A stretch of DNA of 64,000 bases from Phaseolus vulgaris (lineage: Eukaryota; Streptophyta; Magnoliopsida; Fabales; Fabaceae): NCBI RefSeq assembly GCF_000499845.2, contig NC_023758.2:24339520-24403519 (forward strand). The letters run 5' to 3'. The position numbers were made by a program, and so were the translations under genes. Below the pieces are notes generated by a model. The model saw nothing but the letters and a program-made list of their open reading frames with translations. It searched no databases and was not told the origin of the DNA. Positions 44,017 to 53,475 of this stretch are shown here, piece by piece; positions within the stretch are counted from its first letter, which is position 1; every line of letters begins with the position of its first letter.

Positions 44017-45119
44017 TCAAGTACAAAGATTTGGTCCCCTTATGAATGTGGGTCCATTTGGTTTACACTCATCAATTAAAGTTTTATAACCCTTAGGAAT
44101 CCACTTCATAAGACCTTTAGGAACATCAAATTTTCTGATTTTGCAGAACCTCACAGAATGTCCTCTTTTCATGCAATAGAAGCATGTAACAATCGGTTGT
44201 TTCGATGGTCCAATCGGTTGTTTTTCTGGCATTTTCGAAAATGATTTTGAAAATCTATCTTGTTTGTTTTGTGGATTAAAACTCAATCCTGCTTTTCCAA
44301 AAACACAGTTTTGAGATGCTAGAACACTCTCAAAGTTGGATTGGCCTTTAGAAAGTTTATCCACAGTTTTAACAAGATAGTGGACCTTCTTTTCAAGATT
44401 TTCGCAATTTTCACAAACTAGAGCATCACACTTGCAAGAGGAGTTTTTGTAGATGATTTCAAGATTTTCAAAATCTATTTTTTTGTATTTTCTAATTCCT
44501 CTTCCAGTGTCTTTACTCTATTTTCAAGCCAGTTGTTCTTTTCTTTTAACCGATTGTTCAAGAGAGTCAATCGGTTGGCTTCTTCATGTGTTTCTTGAAA
44601 GGCTTGAAGCAATTGACCATAATTTTCAGAGTTTGAGGAGTTTGATGAACTTACACTACTTGAGTCATCCTTCTTTCTGGCCATGAAGCAGAGGTTGAGG
44701 CTTTTCTTATTTTGCCTTCTTTTCCTTCTTGCTTGACTCTTTGTCATTGCTTCCTTTGGTTCATTGTGTCCATGAGCAGCCTTGAGTGTGTCCCACATAT
44801 CCTTAGCAGTTTTGCATTTTGATATCCTGAAAAACTCATTAGTATCTAGTGCAGAAGCTATTATGTTTTGAGTAGTACAATCAAGCTTGGCCATCTTACA
44901 TTCATCATTGGTCCATTGAGACCAAGGTTTTGCAATGAAAGAACCATTCTTTTTAAACTTTGGAATGTAAGGACCATTCTCAATTGAATCCCAAATTCCT
45001 TGATCAATAGATTCCATAAAGATTTTCATTCTTGCTTCTCAATATTTGTAATTCAATCCACAGAATAAAGGTGGTTTGTAGATTGAAGCACCTTCCTCAA
45101 AAGATAGTTTTCCAGCCAT
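44017..45119 (-). pseudogene. Co3 gag, first zinc knuckle missing
   Basis: The start ATG at about 45119 (MAGKLSFEEGASIYKPPLF) matches Co1. A TGA near 45039-45037 replaces a Trp before ARMKIFMESIDQGIW. In the family a CCHC knuckle follows the SAKEMW block; here KTAKDMWDTL runs into a short basic stretch and the knuckle is deleted. A heptad coiled coil follows (NRLTLLNNRLKEKNNWLENR). After a stop or shift near 44475, the second part carries the repeat KQPIGPSKQPIV (paired dyad at 44187-44223) and an intact second knuckle, CFYCMKRGHSVRFC (CX2CX4HX4C). It ends FIRGPNLCT at 44017. Confidence 0.87.
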
Positions 45120-45160
45120 AGAAAAAAGATTTTTGGATCAACTTGAATAACTTTCAAGAA

Positions 45161-45177
45161 CCAAGCTCTCGATGCCA
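45161..45177 (-). other. Co3 primer-binding site
   Basis: Minus strand TGGCATCGAGAGCTTGG, two bases from the 5' LTR, similar to the Co1 site. Confidence 0.8.
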
Positions 45178-45179
45178 AT

Positions 45180-46332
45180 TGTTAGAATATATGGCTTTAA
45201 ACTAGAGGGGGGTGAATTGTTTAAAGAGAGTTTTCGAAAACTTTTCAGCCTTGAATGAAATTACTCTAAGAAAACCTTGATTAAGAAATCAGTTTTTCAA
45301 AACATAAAGCAAAAGGCACAACACTAGTAAAAACAATCGGTTGTTTTACCGAAACAATCGGTTGTTTATACCAGTTAACAAATATCAAAACTGAATTTAA
45401 AGAGTTAAGGATAGAGAGAATGCACACAGATGTTTATACTGGTTCACTCCAAATCCAGAGCTACATCCAGTCTTCTCAGAAACCCTCTGAGGAAATCCAC
45501 TAAGCAATCACAACTTGATCACTTACACCACAACCAAGAAAGTGACCTTGAACACCTCAAGACACACACTCTTCTTGGCCAACACACCAACACTAAGATT
45601 GTTGATCTTGATCCCCTCAAGAACACACATTCAATCTCAGCAAACACAGAAACGAAACTTGTTCAGCAGAGTACAAGGATTACACTTGTTACAGAAGATA
45701 ATCTGAAATCAATACAACAGAATCCTATTTCACACACTTTGATCAATCACAAACTCTAAGCAATCTCAGCTCTTTGAAAAACTCAAAAACTCTTTTCAAA
45801 ATCTTGTAAAGATTGATTGATTCTCAAATCTGATTCTCTGAATTTATTCAAAGATGTTTTTTTTTATCAAATCTTAACAAACTCTTAAATTGCATTAAAA
45901 GATTGGTCAAAGCTTTTAATGACTAGAGCGTAAGCAGTTAAATCATTTAAAGCTCAGTCAAAAGATAAAACAGTTTTTCTGTTATGGTCCCAAAACAAAC
46001 AATCGGTTGTTTCCTCGAATCAATCGGTTGTTTTGGTTTTAACAGTTCAACCATTTGAAAAACAGTTTTCAATATTTTCTCAAAACATCTAAGTATAAAC
46101 AATCGGTTGTTTCGACAAAACAATCGGTTGTTTTAACTTAGTTTGAAAAACATTTTACTTTCAAAAAGATTGAGAATGCTTATGTTTTAGATTTAATCAA
46201 AAGGTGGATTACAACACTCAAACTACCCCAAAACTAAACTAAGCCAGTACAACAACAGCAAGCACAGCAAAGGCTTCAACATCCTTCAAAGGGTTTGGAT
46301 TCTTCAAAGCTTGAACACCACTTGGTTCAACA
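45180..46332 (-). repeat. Co3 5' LTR
   Basis: TGTTAGAATATATGG to TTGGTTCAACA, 1153 bp, the partner of 39439-40591. Paired dyads at 45331/45352, 45997/46018 and 46097/46118. Confidence 0.92.
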
Positions 46333-47215
46333 GAAAGTACAGTGGGAACGTGGGTTTATACAGAGATATTCATATTCAATAGGGACCAAGTAGAGAGGAA
46401 TTAAAAACGGTTTCTTAAATCAATTTGAAAACTGTTCTCTATGAAATTACGAAATGTCCAAAATAATTTAATAGAATGAAAGGTTGTTATAAGAGTAAAA
46501 TGAAAAAAAAAATAAGTGTATGCAACTTTTTTTTTCTATTCACAAACAAAACTATCAACCTTTCCCTACACTCTCCAGTGGATGTAGAAGCGTATGCAAC
46601 TTTTTTTCGAGGATGCAACACGCACCGAATCCAAATTACACACGTTCTTAACAATGTTCCTTCACATTGGAACCTTGCACTTGGGGGTAAGCACGACAAT
46701 GATAGGAACACGCATGGGAAATAGTGTCTTGGGTTTAGTCTCTTCCTCTTTTTACTTTCTTCTAACTGAAGTTTCTCCCTATTTGAAGATTGTGAATAGC
46801 TAAATCAGCTTCGAAGTAACTTTTCAGTAAAACATGAGAAAATGATAATCTTTTTGAAAATTTAAAAATTTGTTGAAAATTTAAAATTTTTCAAAATTTG
46901 AAGTGTTTCGAAAAGCTTTAGAGTTTGAAAATTTTAAAATTTTGAAAATTTCAATTTCTGAAAAATTTAATTTTTTTGAAAAAATAGGAAATGATGCAAT
47001 ATCCATAATAATGAAATAAAATCAAATATTATATACATAAAATAAAATAAAAAATTGAGAAAAGTTAAAGAGGAGAATCCCTTTATATATAGGTATAGAT
47101 TAATATTAATATTATAAATATTATTAATATTATAAATAATATTAATTTTATTATTATTATAAATATTAATAATAATATTATTATTAATATTAAAAATATT
47201 AATAATATTAAAAAA
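46333..47215. other. Flank of Co3: no gene recognised; simple repeats
   Basis: 46333-46800 is of mixed composition with short ORFs that I do not believe. 46855-46985 is a run of AAAATTTTGAAAATTT-like repeats. 47101-47215 is an (AAT)n-type stretch. This DNA may be the interior of the CACTA element that ends at 47672. Confidence 0.6.
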
Positions 47216-47672
47216 ATCTTATATACGGATAAAATTCATATGTAACTTATTTCAAATTTAATTAAAAATAATTAAAAATATTACAGATATTATTCGTATG
47301 TAATTGTTTGTTTCTTTAATTTCCATTATATATGGATATAATTCGTGTGTAACACATTTTGTTATTTTTTAATTAAATTTAAAATAAGTTACATACCGAT
47401 TAAATCCGTATGTCACAATTTTTTTTATTTAAATTTTTAATACATTACATACAGATTATATCCGTATGTAACACTTTTTTTTAATTAAATTTGAAATAAA
47501 TTAATACGGATTATATCAGTATGTAATAATTTCTGTTTTTTGAATTAAATTTTAAATATTTTACATACGAATTAGAATCCGTATGTAAATATTTGTATGT
47601 AACATTAATTTTACATACGGATTTTTATCCGTATGTAATAATCGGTATGTAACTCCAAATTTTCTTGTAGTG
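47216..47672 (-). mobile_element. CACTA (En/Spm) transposon terminus with subterminal inverted repeats
   Basis: The right end reads TTTTCTTGTAGTG at 47660-47672; on the minus strand this is CACTACAAGAAAA, the typical plant CACTA terminus. Inside it are about eight copies of a palindromic pair related to TACATACGGAT...ATCCGTATGTA, spread over 47216-47660 (clear ones near 47390, 47450, 47560 and 47610). Such subterminal repeats bind the element's own TNPA-like protein in En/Spm. The other end and a transposase are not seen, so this is a partial element or its other end is decayed. Confidence 0.75.
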
Positions 47673-48224
47673 GGATGACAATGCGGGACGGACAATGTGG
47701 ATTGACCCATAGTCTATTAGCAAAAAGTGTGAGGCAGATTTTGGAATTCAACTCGCTGACTCGCTAAAGTTTGCCCTGCATAACCCACAACTCACGTGGA
47801 AAAAAAAAAACAAGTTGTGTTTTGTCATAATTGAATTATTGATGTTTGACTATGTTTGAAATTAAAGAATGATGATATTTGTTTTATATCAGTAGCAAAC
47901 ATAAGTTCAATTTTTTATTCAATTATAATTAATTTATATTCAATTTTTTATAATTATTAAATTTTTATATTCAATTTTTCAGTATCAATGTAAAAAAAAA
48001 TAACAAATATTTGGATTGAATTTCTTTATATTCAATTTTTTTATAATTATTGATTTTTTATATTCAATTTTTCAATAAGATAAAGTAACAAACATTTTTA
48101 TTTATAAAAAAAAAAAAAAAGCTTATGTGAACTTATTTGTAAACGCACGAGCTAGTCATTGTGAGAATTCAACTCGTGTTATGAACACAGGACATACTAA
48201 CCTGGTCCGCATTCTGGTCTGCAG
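47673..48224. other. Intergenic DNA beyond the CACTA terminus
   Basis: Mixed sequence to about 47810, then AT-rich DNA with repeated TTTATATTCAATTTTT-like phrases (about 47930-48070) and a poly-A run near 48107-48120. No gene. Confidence 0.6.
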
Positions 48225-48337
48225 TCTAATCAAAGAAACAGGTTTTTGGTTTTGATCCAAGAGTGGGATACTCCAAATTTCCTTTCCATCTGCTTCAAAT
48301 ATGTGATCAACTTCTTAGTATTCTTCTTCATCTTCTT

Positions 48338-48576
48338 TGTAGGAACTAATTGAAGGAAATAAGAGAAGACAAAAGGTTGTAGAAACTGATTGAAGGTAAT
48401 TGCACAAGATTGCAAAATTGTTGAGCTGATCACATTGATTATGATTTACTTCAACAATATATATAATAAAATTATAATTACTGGAACTTATAAAATAGGA
48501 ATACTAACAACCCTATAAACTGACCATTAATGCAATAATAACGGTATAATATTTTAAGGGTAATAAAATCAGAATT
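48338..48576 (-). repeat. Co4 3' LTR
   Basis: About 235-240 bp; the right edge is blurred by a second AGAATTAATAA motif just before the RNase H stop. Confidence 0.75.
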
Positions 48577-48595
48577 AATAATAATAAAATTAGAA

Positions 48596-50725
48596 TTAAT
48601 AACCAACATCCTTCCTTAATTCTGATTTGGAACAACCTTCATTCCCAACATATCTCTTAACTTGATGAAAGCATCGATCTTCAATGGGCTTAGTGAAAAT
48701 ATCTGCGATCTGATATCCTGATATGCAGTATTCCAATTTGATCATGTTTTTCCCAACTTGGTCTCGCAGGAAGTGATATCGAATATCAATGTGTTTACTT
48801 CTTTGATGAAAAATTGGATTCTCTGCAAGATTAATTGCAGAGACATTGTCAAGATAAATCTTAATTGGAATATCTATATTAAAACCAATTTGAGTCATGA
48901 TATTGTTTTTCTCAATCGCCATCAATTCTTCATTCATAGCCTTTTGCCATTTGGGGTGTTGAATGGGATCTGCAAGTCTCACGGGTTTTGAATCTGCAAG
49001 AAAAGCAAAGTGAACTAAATCTCCATTGTCATCAACTTCATCATCAAGATTTACTTCGCAATCTTGAAGGTGTACAAGTTGTCGTTGTTGCCTTCTTGGT
49101 CGCTCCATCATAGTTGCAATTGGAGCTGCAACTTTAGGTTGAATTACAGCTTCAGGTTGAACTGCAGGTGCTTCAAGAGTGACTTCATCTTCCACATCAT
49201 CGTTCAAAACGTAAATATATCGTTTTTTCGAATCCATTTTAGCTGTTTCATTCCATTGTCATTCCTCATCTTCAGCAAATGTAACATCACGACTGACAAT
49301 CACCTTCTTTGTCATTGAATTGTACAGTTTGTATCCCCCATGCTTATATCCAATGAAAATGGTCTTCACTGCCTTATCATCCAACTTCGATCTTGCTGCC
49401 TTGAGGACATGACCATAAGTAATTGAACCAAATACCTTTAAGTGTTGCACATTGGGTTTGAATCCGCTCCATGCCTCAATCAGAGTTGTGTTAGGAACAC
49501 TCTGAGTGGGTGATCTGTTTATCAAATATATCGCACATGTTACGGTCTCAGCCAAAAAATAATTTGGCATACCTTTCGCTTTAAGCATGCTTCTCGCCAT
49601 GTCCATGATTGTTCTATTCTTTCTCTCAGCAACTTTGTTGTGTTGAGGTGTGTAGGGACAGATTATGTTATGCTGCAACCCAAGTTCTTCACAGTGCCTC
49701 TTGAACTCATTAGACTTATACTCACCCCCTTCATCACTACGCACCATCTTAATTTGTTTGTCACTTTGTCTTTCAACAAATGCTTTAAATATTTTAAAGC
49801 AGTGGAATACCTCATCCTTGCTTTTCAATAGATAAATCTAGGTTTCCCTTGAAAAATCATCAATAAAGGTTAAAAAATACTCATTACCTCCAACTGATGA
49901 TATGTTCATCGGGCCACAAACATCTGTTTGAACAAGCTCCAACGGAAATTTTGCACGCCAAGACTCCTTAACAAATGGTATCCTTTGATTCTTTCCAAAA
50001 ATGCAAGTCTCGCACAATTGATCAGGGTGATGAATATGGGGTAAGCCATTCAGTAAATTTCGTTTGGAGAGATTTTCCAAACTCTAAAAATTTAAGTGCC
50101 CAAAGCGTAAATGCCACAACCACGATTCATTATTCACTATTGCATTCAAGCACTTGAAATCACCCATATGAATATCTACTAGAAACATGTGGTTTTTTGA
50201 TAAAAAGGTTTTAAGAATCAAATTACCTTTTTTATCAAAAATTGAGAATTTATTTTCAACTATGTGCATCACGTAACCCTTTTCGGCCAGCTGTCCCATA
50301 CTCAATAGATTACTTTTCATATCAGCTACATAGAAAACATCATCGATGTACCTGTGATCACCATTCTTCAATGTGATAAGAATTTGCCCTTTTCCAGTCA
50401 CCGGAATGAACCTGCCATCACCGAATTTCACTTTTGTGAGAAATGAGTCATCCAAATCCGCAAACATCTCCTTCTGACCACACATATGATTCGTGCAACC
50501 TGTATCCAAATACCAAGTCTGATTGTTTGGAGTTTCATTTGATGCGGCTGCCATTAGTACTGCATGATGCTCTTCATCTTGTACGTGATTACTGTCTTCT
50601 TGAGCACAATTGCCAGCATGATTATCACCTTTTGATTTGCACTCATTTGCATAATGGTTGCGTTTATGGAAGTTAACACTCCACATTTGATTTATTATAA
50701 ATGCCTTCTCGTCCTCCACGACCAT
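48596..50725 (-). pseudogene. Co4 gag-pol remnant: knuckle relic, protease, integrase, RNase H tail
   Basis: From the right: a degenerate knuckle (HKRNHYANECKSK), the protease site WYLDTGCTNHMCG, GAG-pre-integrase (WLWHLRFGHLNF), integrase core with VQTDVCGPM (first Asp), SDEGGEY (second Asp) and a KVAERKNRTI block (Glu). After a stop near 49256, the RT start (AMNEELMAIEKNN) is fused directly to the RNase H end (IYLDNVSAINLAENP, KHIDIRYHFLRDQV, QIADIFTKPI). The RT core with YVDD is gone. The frame is broken by stops near 50083, 49835 and 49256. Confidence 0.87.
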
Positions 50726-50755
50726 GTTCTCCGTGCCAAGAGTTATGATAACAGA

Positions 50756-50771
50756 CTAGCTCTTGATACCA
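50756..50771 (-). other. Co4 primer-binding site
   Basis: Minus strand TGGTATCAAGAGCTAG, two bases from the LTR. Identical to the Co2 site. Confidence 0.85.
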
Positions 50772-50773
50772 GT

Positions 50774-51008
50774 TGTAGGAACTAATTGAAGGAAGTAAGA
50801 GGAAGACAAAAGGTTGTAGAAACTGATTGCACAAGATTGCAAAACTGTTGAGCCGATCACATTGATTCTGATTTACTTCAACAATATATATAATAAAATT
50901 ACAATGACTGGAAGCTATAAAATAGAAATACTAACAGCCCTATAAACTGACCAGTAATGCAATAATAACGGTATAATAGTTTAAGGGTAATAAAATCAGA
51001 ATTAATAA
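50774..51008 (-). repeat. Co4 5' LTR
   Basis: TGTAGGAACTAATTG to AGAATTAATAA, about 235 bp, the partner of 48338-48576. Confidence 0.8.
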
Positions 51009-51224
51009 TTCTTTCAATGCTTGAATCTCCTTCCTCCTTCCTCCTTCCTCCTTCTAACAGCAGAGTGAAGAGCTTTAACATTTTTCTTAATTTGTAACAA
51101 GGTGTCTCTTGTGATGCCATATATGCAAACCTTGAAGGAAGAACAAGCCAAAGCCAATGGACTTTGATGAAGATGTGGACACTAGGAAAACTATTTGAGC
51201 GAACATAAAAGTTCTTTGCCATGG

Positions 51225-52513
51225 TAACTCCTTTTGTATTTTTTTTCTTTCTCAAAGGAAGCTCAATGTTTTTGTTCTCTCACCAAAATATATATATATA
51301 TATAGATAGATATAAATAATGCAATTCATGATTCATTCCTACTCATCAACAAAATAGACATCAATGTGAGCATGTGGTACCCTCATGTGTTTCCTACTAA
51401 TTTGGTGAGCTTGTCACATCTCTCTGCCAAATATTATGCATTATCATTTATAATACAGGCCATGTTGATAATGAAATGCGTTTGCTGTGTATAGCTGACA
51501 TGTTCTCCTAATGTTGGCAATCGGAAAACCTTATCAGTCATCAACCAGTTTGCCTCCTTTTCTGCCAAATTATAAAAATGTTTTAGTTTCAAGGATATCC
51601 ATTAATTGGCTTGTCTAAAGGATAAAAAGCTAAAACTGCAAAATGGTGTAATGAATGGCTTTTGGAAGATGAGGTTTGGATCTCGAGGGATATAATATCA
51701 CTTGGACAACAGTTTTGAGTTATTTATAATTTTGATTGCAGTTTGGGCAGCAATTTGAGTTGTATATAGTTTTGATTACAGATTTCGAGAACAAAATGAG
51801 GGTTATCTGGTGTGTGCACGAGTGGCGTGCAACCCTTATGTCTCCCTTGTTGATTTACCACAGTAGTTCACTAGTTCTACTCTCACCTTAAACCAATATT
51901 TTTTGTCTTGTATGTGTATTTCTTAATTCTTGTAGGGAACATTATTTCTTAATTCTTGAGGTGTTAGCTCAGTTGCAGGAGCATTATTTCTTATGATTAT
52001 CATTTGAAACATTTTTCCTAAGAACAAATTTTGTAAAAGCAGTAAGCAGGAGACAAAAATGTATGTTCTGTGGTATTATAGTTATATGTGGTTAGTGTAT
52101 TGTGGACTAATTGAGGCTAATTCTGTAAGATGTAAATGTTCTATGTTAAGATTTAAATGAGGAAGTTGATAAATATATATGGAAAAAGTCTCACAAACTT
52201 ATATTTATAGATTTTGTCTAAAAAAACAATCCTTTGAAAATGGTATAAAATGATGTTAAGGCTATTTTTTATACCCAGTATTATCTGACAAGTAAATTAT
52301 AATGTTCAGTCATAAAAACAAGATAAAGGTAAAGGAATAAGGAAAAAGCTGACTGCAAAAAGAAAATATCGAAATATAGAGTATAAACATTTTGTTGTAT
52401 TTGGTAGTGTAACTATTGAGTTGTATACATGTACAAATTGATGGGACAAAATTTTTGAATCCTCAGTGGATCCATAAAATTTGAAGAGAAAATCATGACT
52501 AAACATTCTCTGA
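51225..52513. other. Intergenic DNA of the DUF241 cluster
   Basis: Holds a (TA)n run near 51286-51304 in the place of the TATA box of the sister genes, and blocks repeated elsewhere in the cluster. 51358-51460 matches 53530-53640 and 56997-57104. 52378-52470 matches 55836-55930. No separate gene. Confidence 0.7.
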
Positions 52514-52516
52514 TCT

Positions 52517-53389
52517 CTATTGAGTCATGATGTTCAAAAGGCAGGCTCTTGTTTTAACCATGCGCCTAAATAAGCTCTCTATACCATTTTCTATGCTTTC
52601 AATGCCTTTCTCCAAAGCTTCCAATCTTTCATGTGCAACTTGCATCCTTGCAACATTCGTACCTTCACTTAGAAGGTTGCTTAAAGATGCTTCCACACAC
52701 TGCAACTCGTTGAAATTCTTCTGGTTCTCTTCACATGTTATCAATCCCTTGTGCATTAATTTTGCTAGCAATAACCATTTGGTTGCCTTTGTCTTTGGAG
52801 CAGGCACGGCCAAGAAAGCTAGCAGGGACTGGAAGATAGACATGTTCATTACAATCACCTCCCTAAGCACTCTAGTCAAAGCAGAGAGTTGTTGGTCTTG
52901 ATCCAAGAGTGGGGATGCACCAAATTTACACTCCATCTGCTTTAAAGTTGTGATCAACTTCTTGGCATTCTTCTTCATCTTCTTTGAGAAGAAATTATAT
53001 TCGGCTACAACTCTTTCAATGCTTGAATCCCCCTTTCTCCTTCTAAGAGCAGAATGAAGGGCTTGAACATTCTCCTTAATTTGTAACAAGGTGTCCCTTG
53101 TGATGTCACAGATATCCAAAATTCTCACTGAACCATCCATTAGCTCTTCCATGAATTTCTCACCTTGATGGCTGGAAATCAGCTTTTGAGTTGAAGCCAT
53201 GTTGAGAAGATCTTCCAAGGAAATATGCAAATCTGATAACAAGGACAAGCCAGTGCCAATTGATTCTGATGTGGATGTGGAAGTTGCTTCCCATGTTTTG
53301 AGCTTGTTCAACTCTTCCTCTACTCTACTGATGTTAGGATGAGATCCAGAAGGAAAACTGTTAGAGCGAACATGGAACTTGTTTGCCAT
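52517..53389 (-). CDS. DUF241 family protein, tandem copy 1
   Basis: Intact single-exon gene of 290 codons from the ATG at 53389 (MANKFHVRSNSFPSGSHP) to a TGA at 52517-52519. It belongs to the plant DUF241 family, small helical proteins of unknown function that occur as intronless tandem clusters in many plants. Typical family segments are present: the RSNSFPSGSHP start, NVQALHSALRRRKGDSSIE (about 108-126), KKMKKNAKKLITTLKQME, LLDQDQQLSALTRVLREV and a C-terminal coil (RLEALEKGIESIENGIESLF) ending in RTRACLLN-like residues. No signal peptide or membrane segment is evident. It differs from copy 2 at about 27 of 290 residues by eye. Confidence 0.9.
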   Translation of the reverse strand: MANKFHVRSNSFPSGSHPNISRVEEELNKLKTWEATSTSTSESIGTGLSLLSDLHISLEDLLNMASTQKLISSHQGEKFMEELMDGSVRILDICDITRDTLLQIKENVQALHSALRRRKGDSSIERVVAEYNFFSKKMKKNAKKLITTLKQMECKFGASPLLDQDQQLSALTRVLREVIVMNMSIFQSLLAFLAVPAPKTKATKWLLLAKLMHKGLITCEENQKNFNELQCVEASLSNLLSEGTNVARMQVAHERLEALEKGIESIENGIESLFRRMVKTRACLLNIMTQ

Positions 53390-53463
53390 GGTTACTCTTT
53401 TTGTATTTTGTTCTTTTTCGAAAGAAGCTCAATGTTTTTGTGCTCTCACCAAGTGCTTAACTC

Positions 53464-53472
53464 TATATATAT
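53464..53472 (-). promoter_or_regulatory. TATA box of DUF241 copy 1
   Basis: CTCTATATATATAGG, 75 bases upstream of the ATG. Copy 2 has the same string at the same distance. Confidence 0.65.
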
Positions 53473-53475
53473 AGG

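Larger units (their letters stand above)
39439..46332 (-). mobile_element. Co3: Ty1/copia retrotransposon, near full length
   Basis: 6.9 kb on the minus strand, two LTRs of 1153 bp each, 5-bp target duplication GAAAG (39434-39438 and 46333-46337). Primer site, gag, protease, integrase, RT and RNase H are in order. The LTR ends mirror those of Co1, so the two are one family. About 28 differences between the LTRs by eye make it somewhat older than Co2. It is inactivated by a few nonsense codons, a loss in gag and an RT active-site change. Confidence 0.93.
48338..51008 (-). mobile_element. Co4: short, internally deleted Ty1/copia element
   Basis: 2.67 kb inserted in the DUF241 pseudogene. LTR copies start TGTAGGAACTAATTG at 48338 and 50774. 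The 5-bp flanks TTCTT at 48333-48337 and 51009-51013 fit a target duplication. The outer LTR end is ...ATTAATAA and not CA, so that terminus is mutated or misplaced. Most of gag and the RT core are deleted. Confidence 0.82.
48225..51224 (-). pseudogene. DUF241 pseudogene split by Co4
   Basis: Remnant of a gene like those at 52517 and 55982. The N-terminal end starts at the ATG at 51224-51222 with a MAKNFYVRSNSFPS start, then internal deletions and frame changes, reaching a GDSSIER segment near 51010. After the Co4 insertion the frame resumes at 48337 with KKMKKNTKKLITYLKQMERKFGVS, then loses frame, and the C-terminal third is absent. Its upstream DNA (51225-51470) matches the promoter regions of the two intact copies. 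Confidence 0.8.

Noticed and set aside
46476..46803. Overlapping short ORFs right of Co3
   Set aside because: Low-complexity content, no family motif, and no promoter or conserved copy.
51961..51990. GTTAGCTCAGTTGCAGGAGC resembles a tRNA A box
   Set aside because: No cloverleaf or B box follows. A diverged copy sits at about 55236 as part of the duplicated flank of the DUF241 genes.
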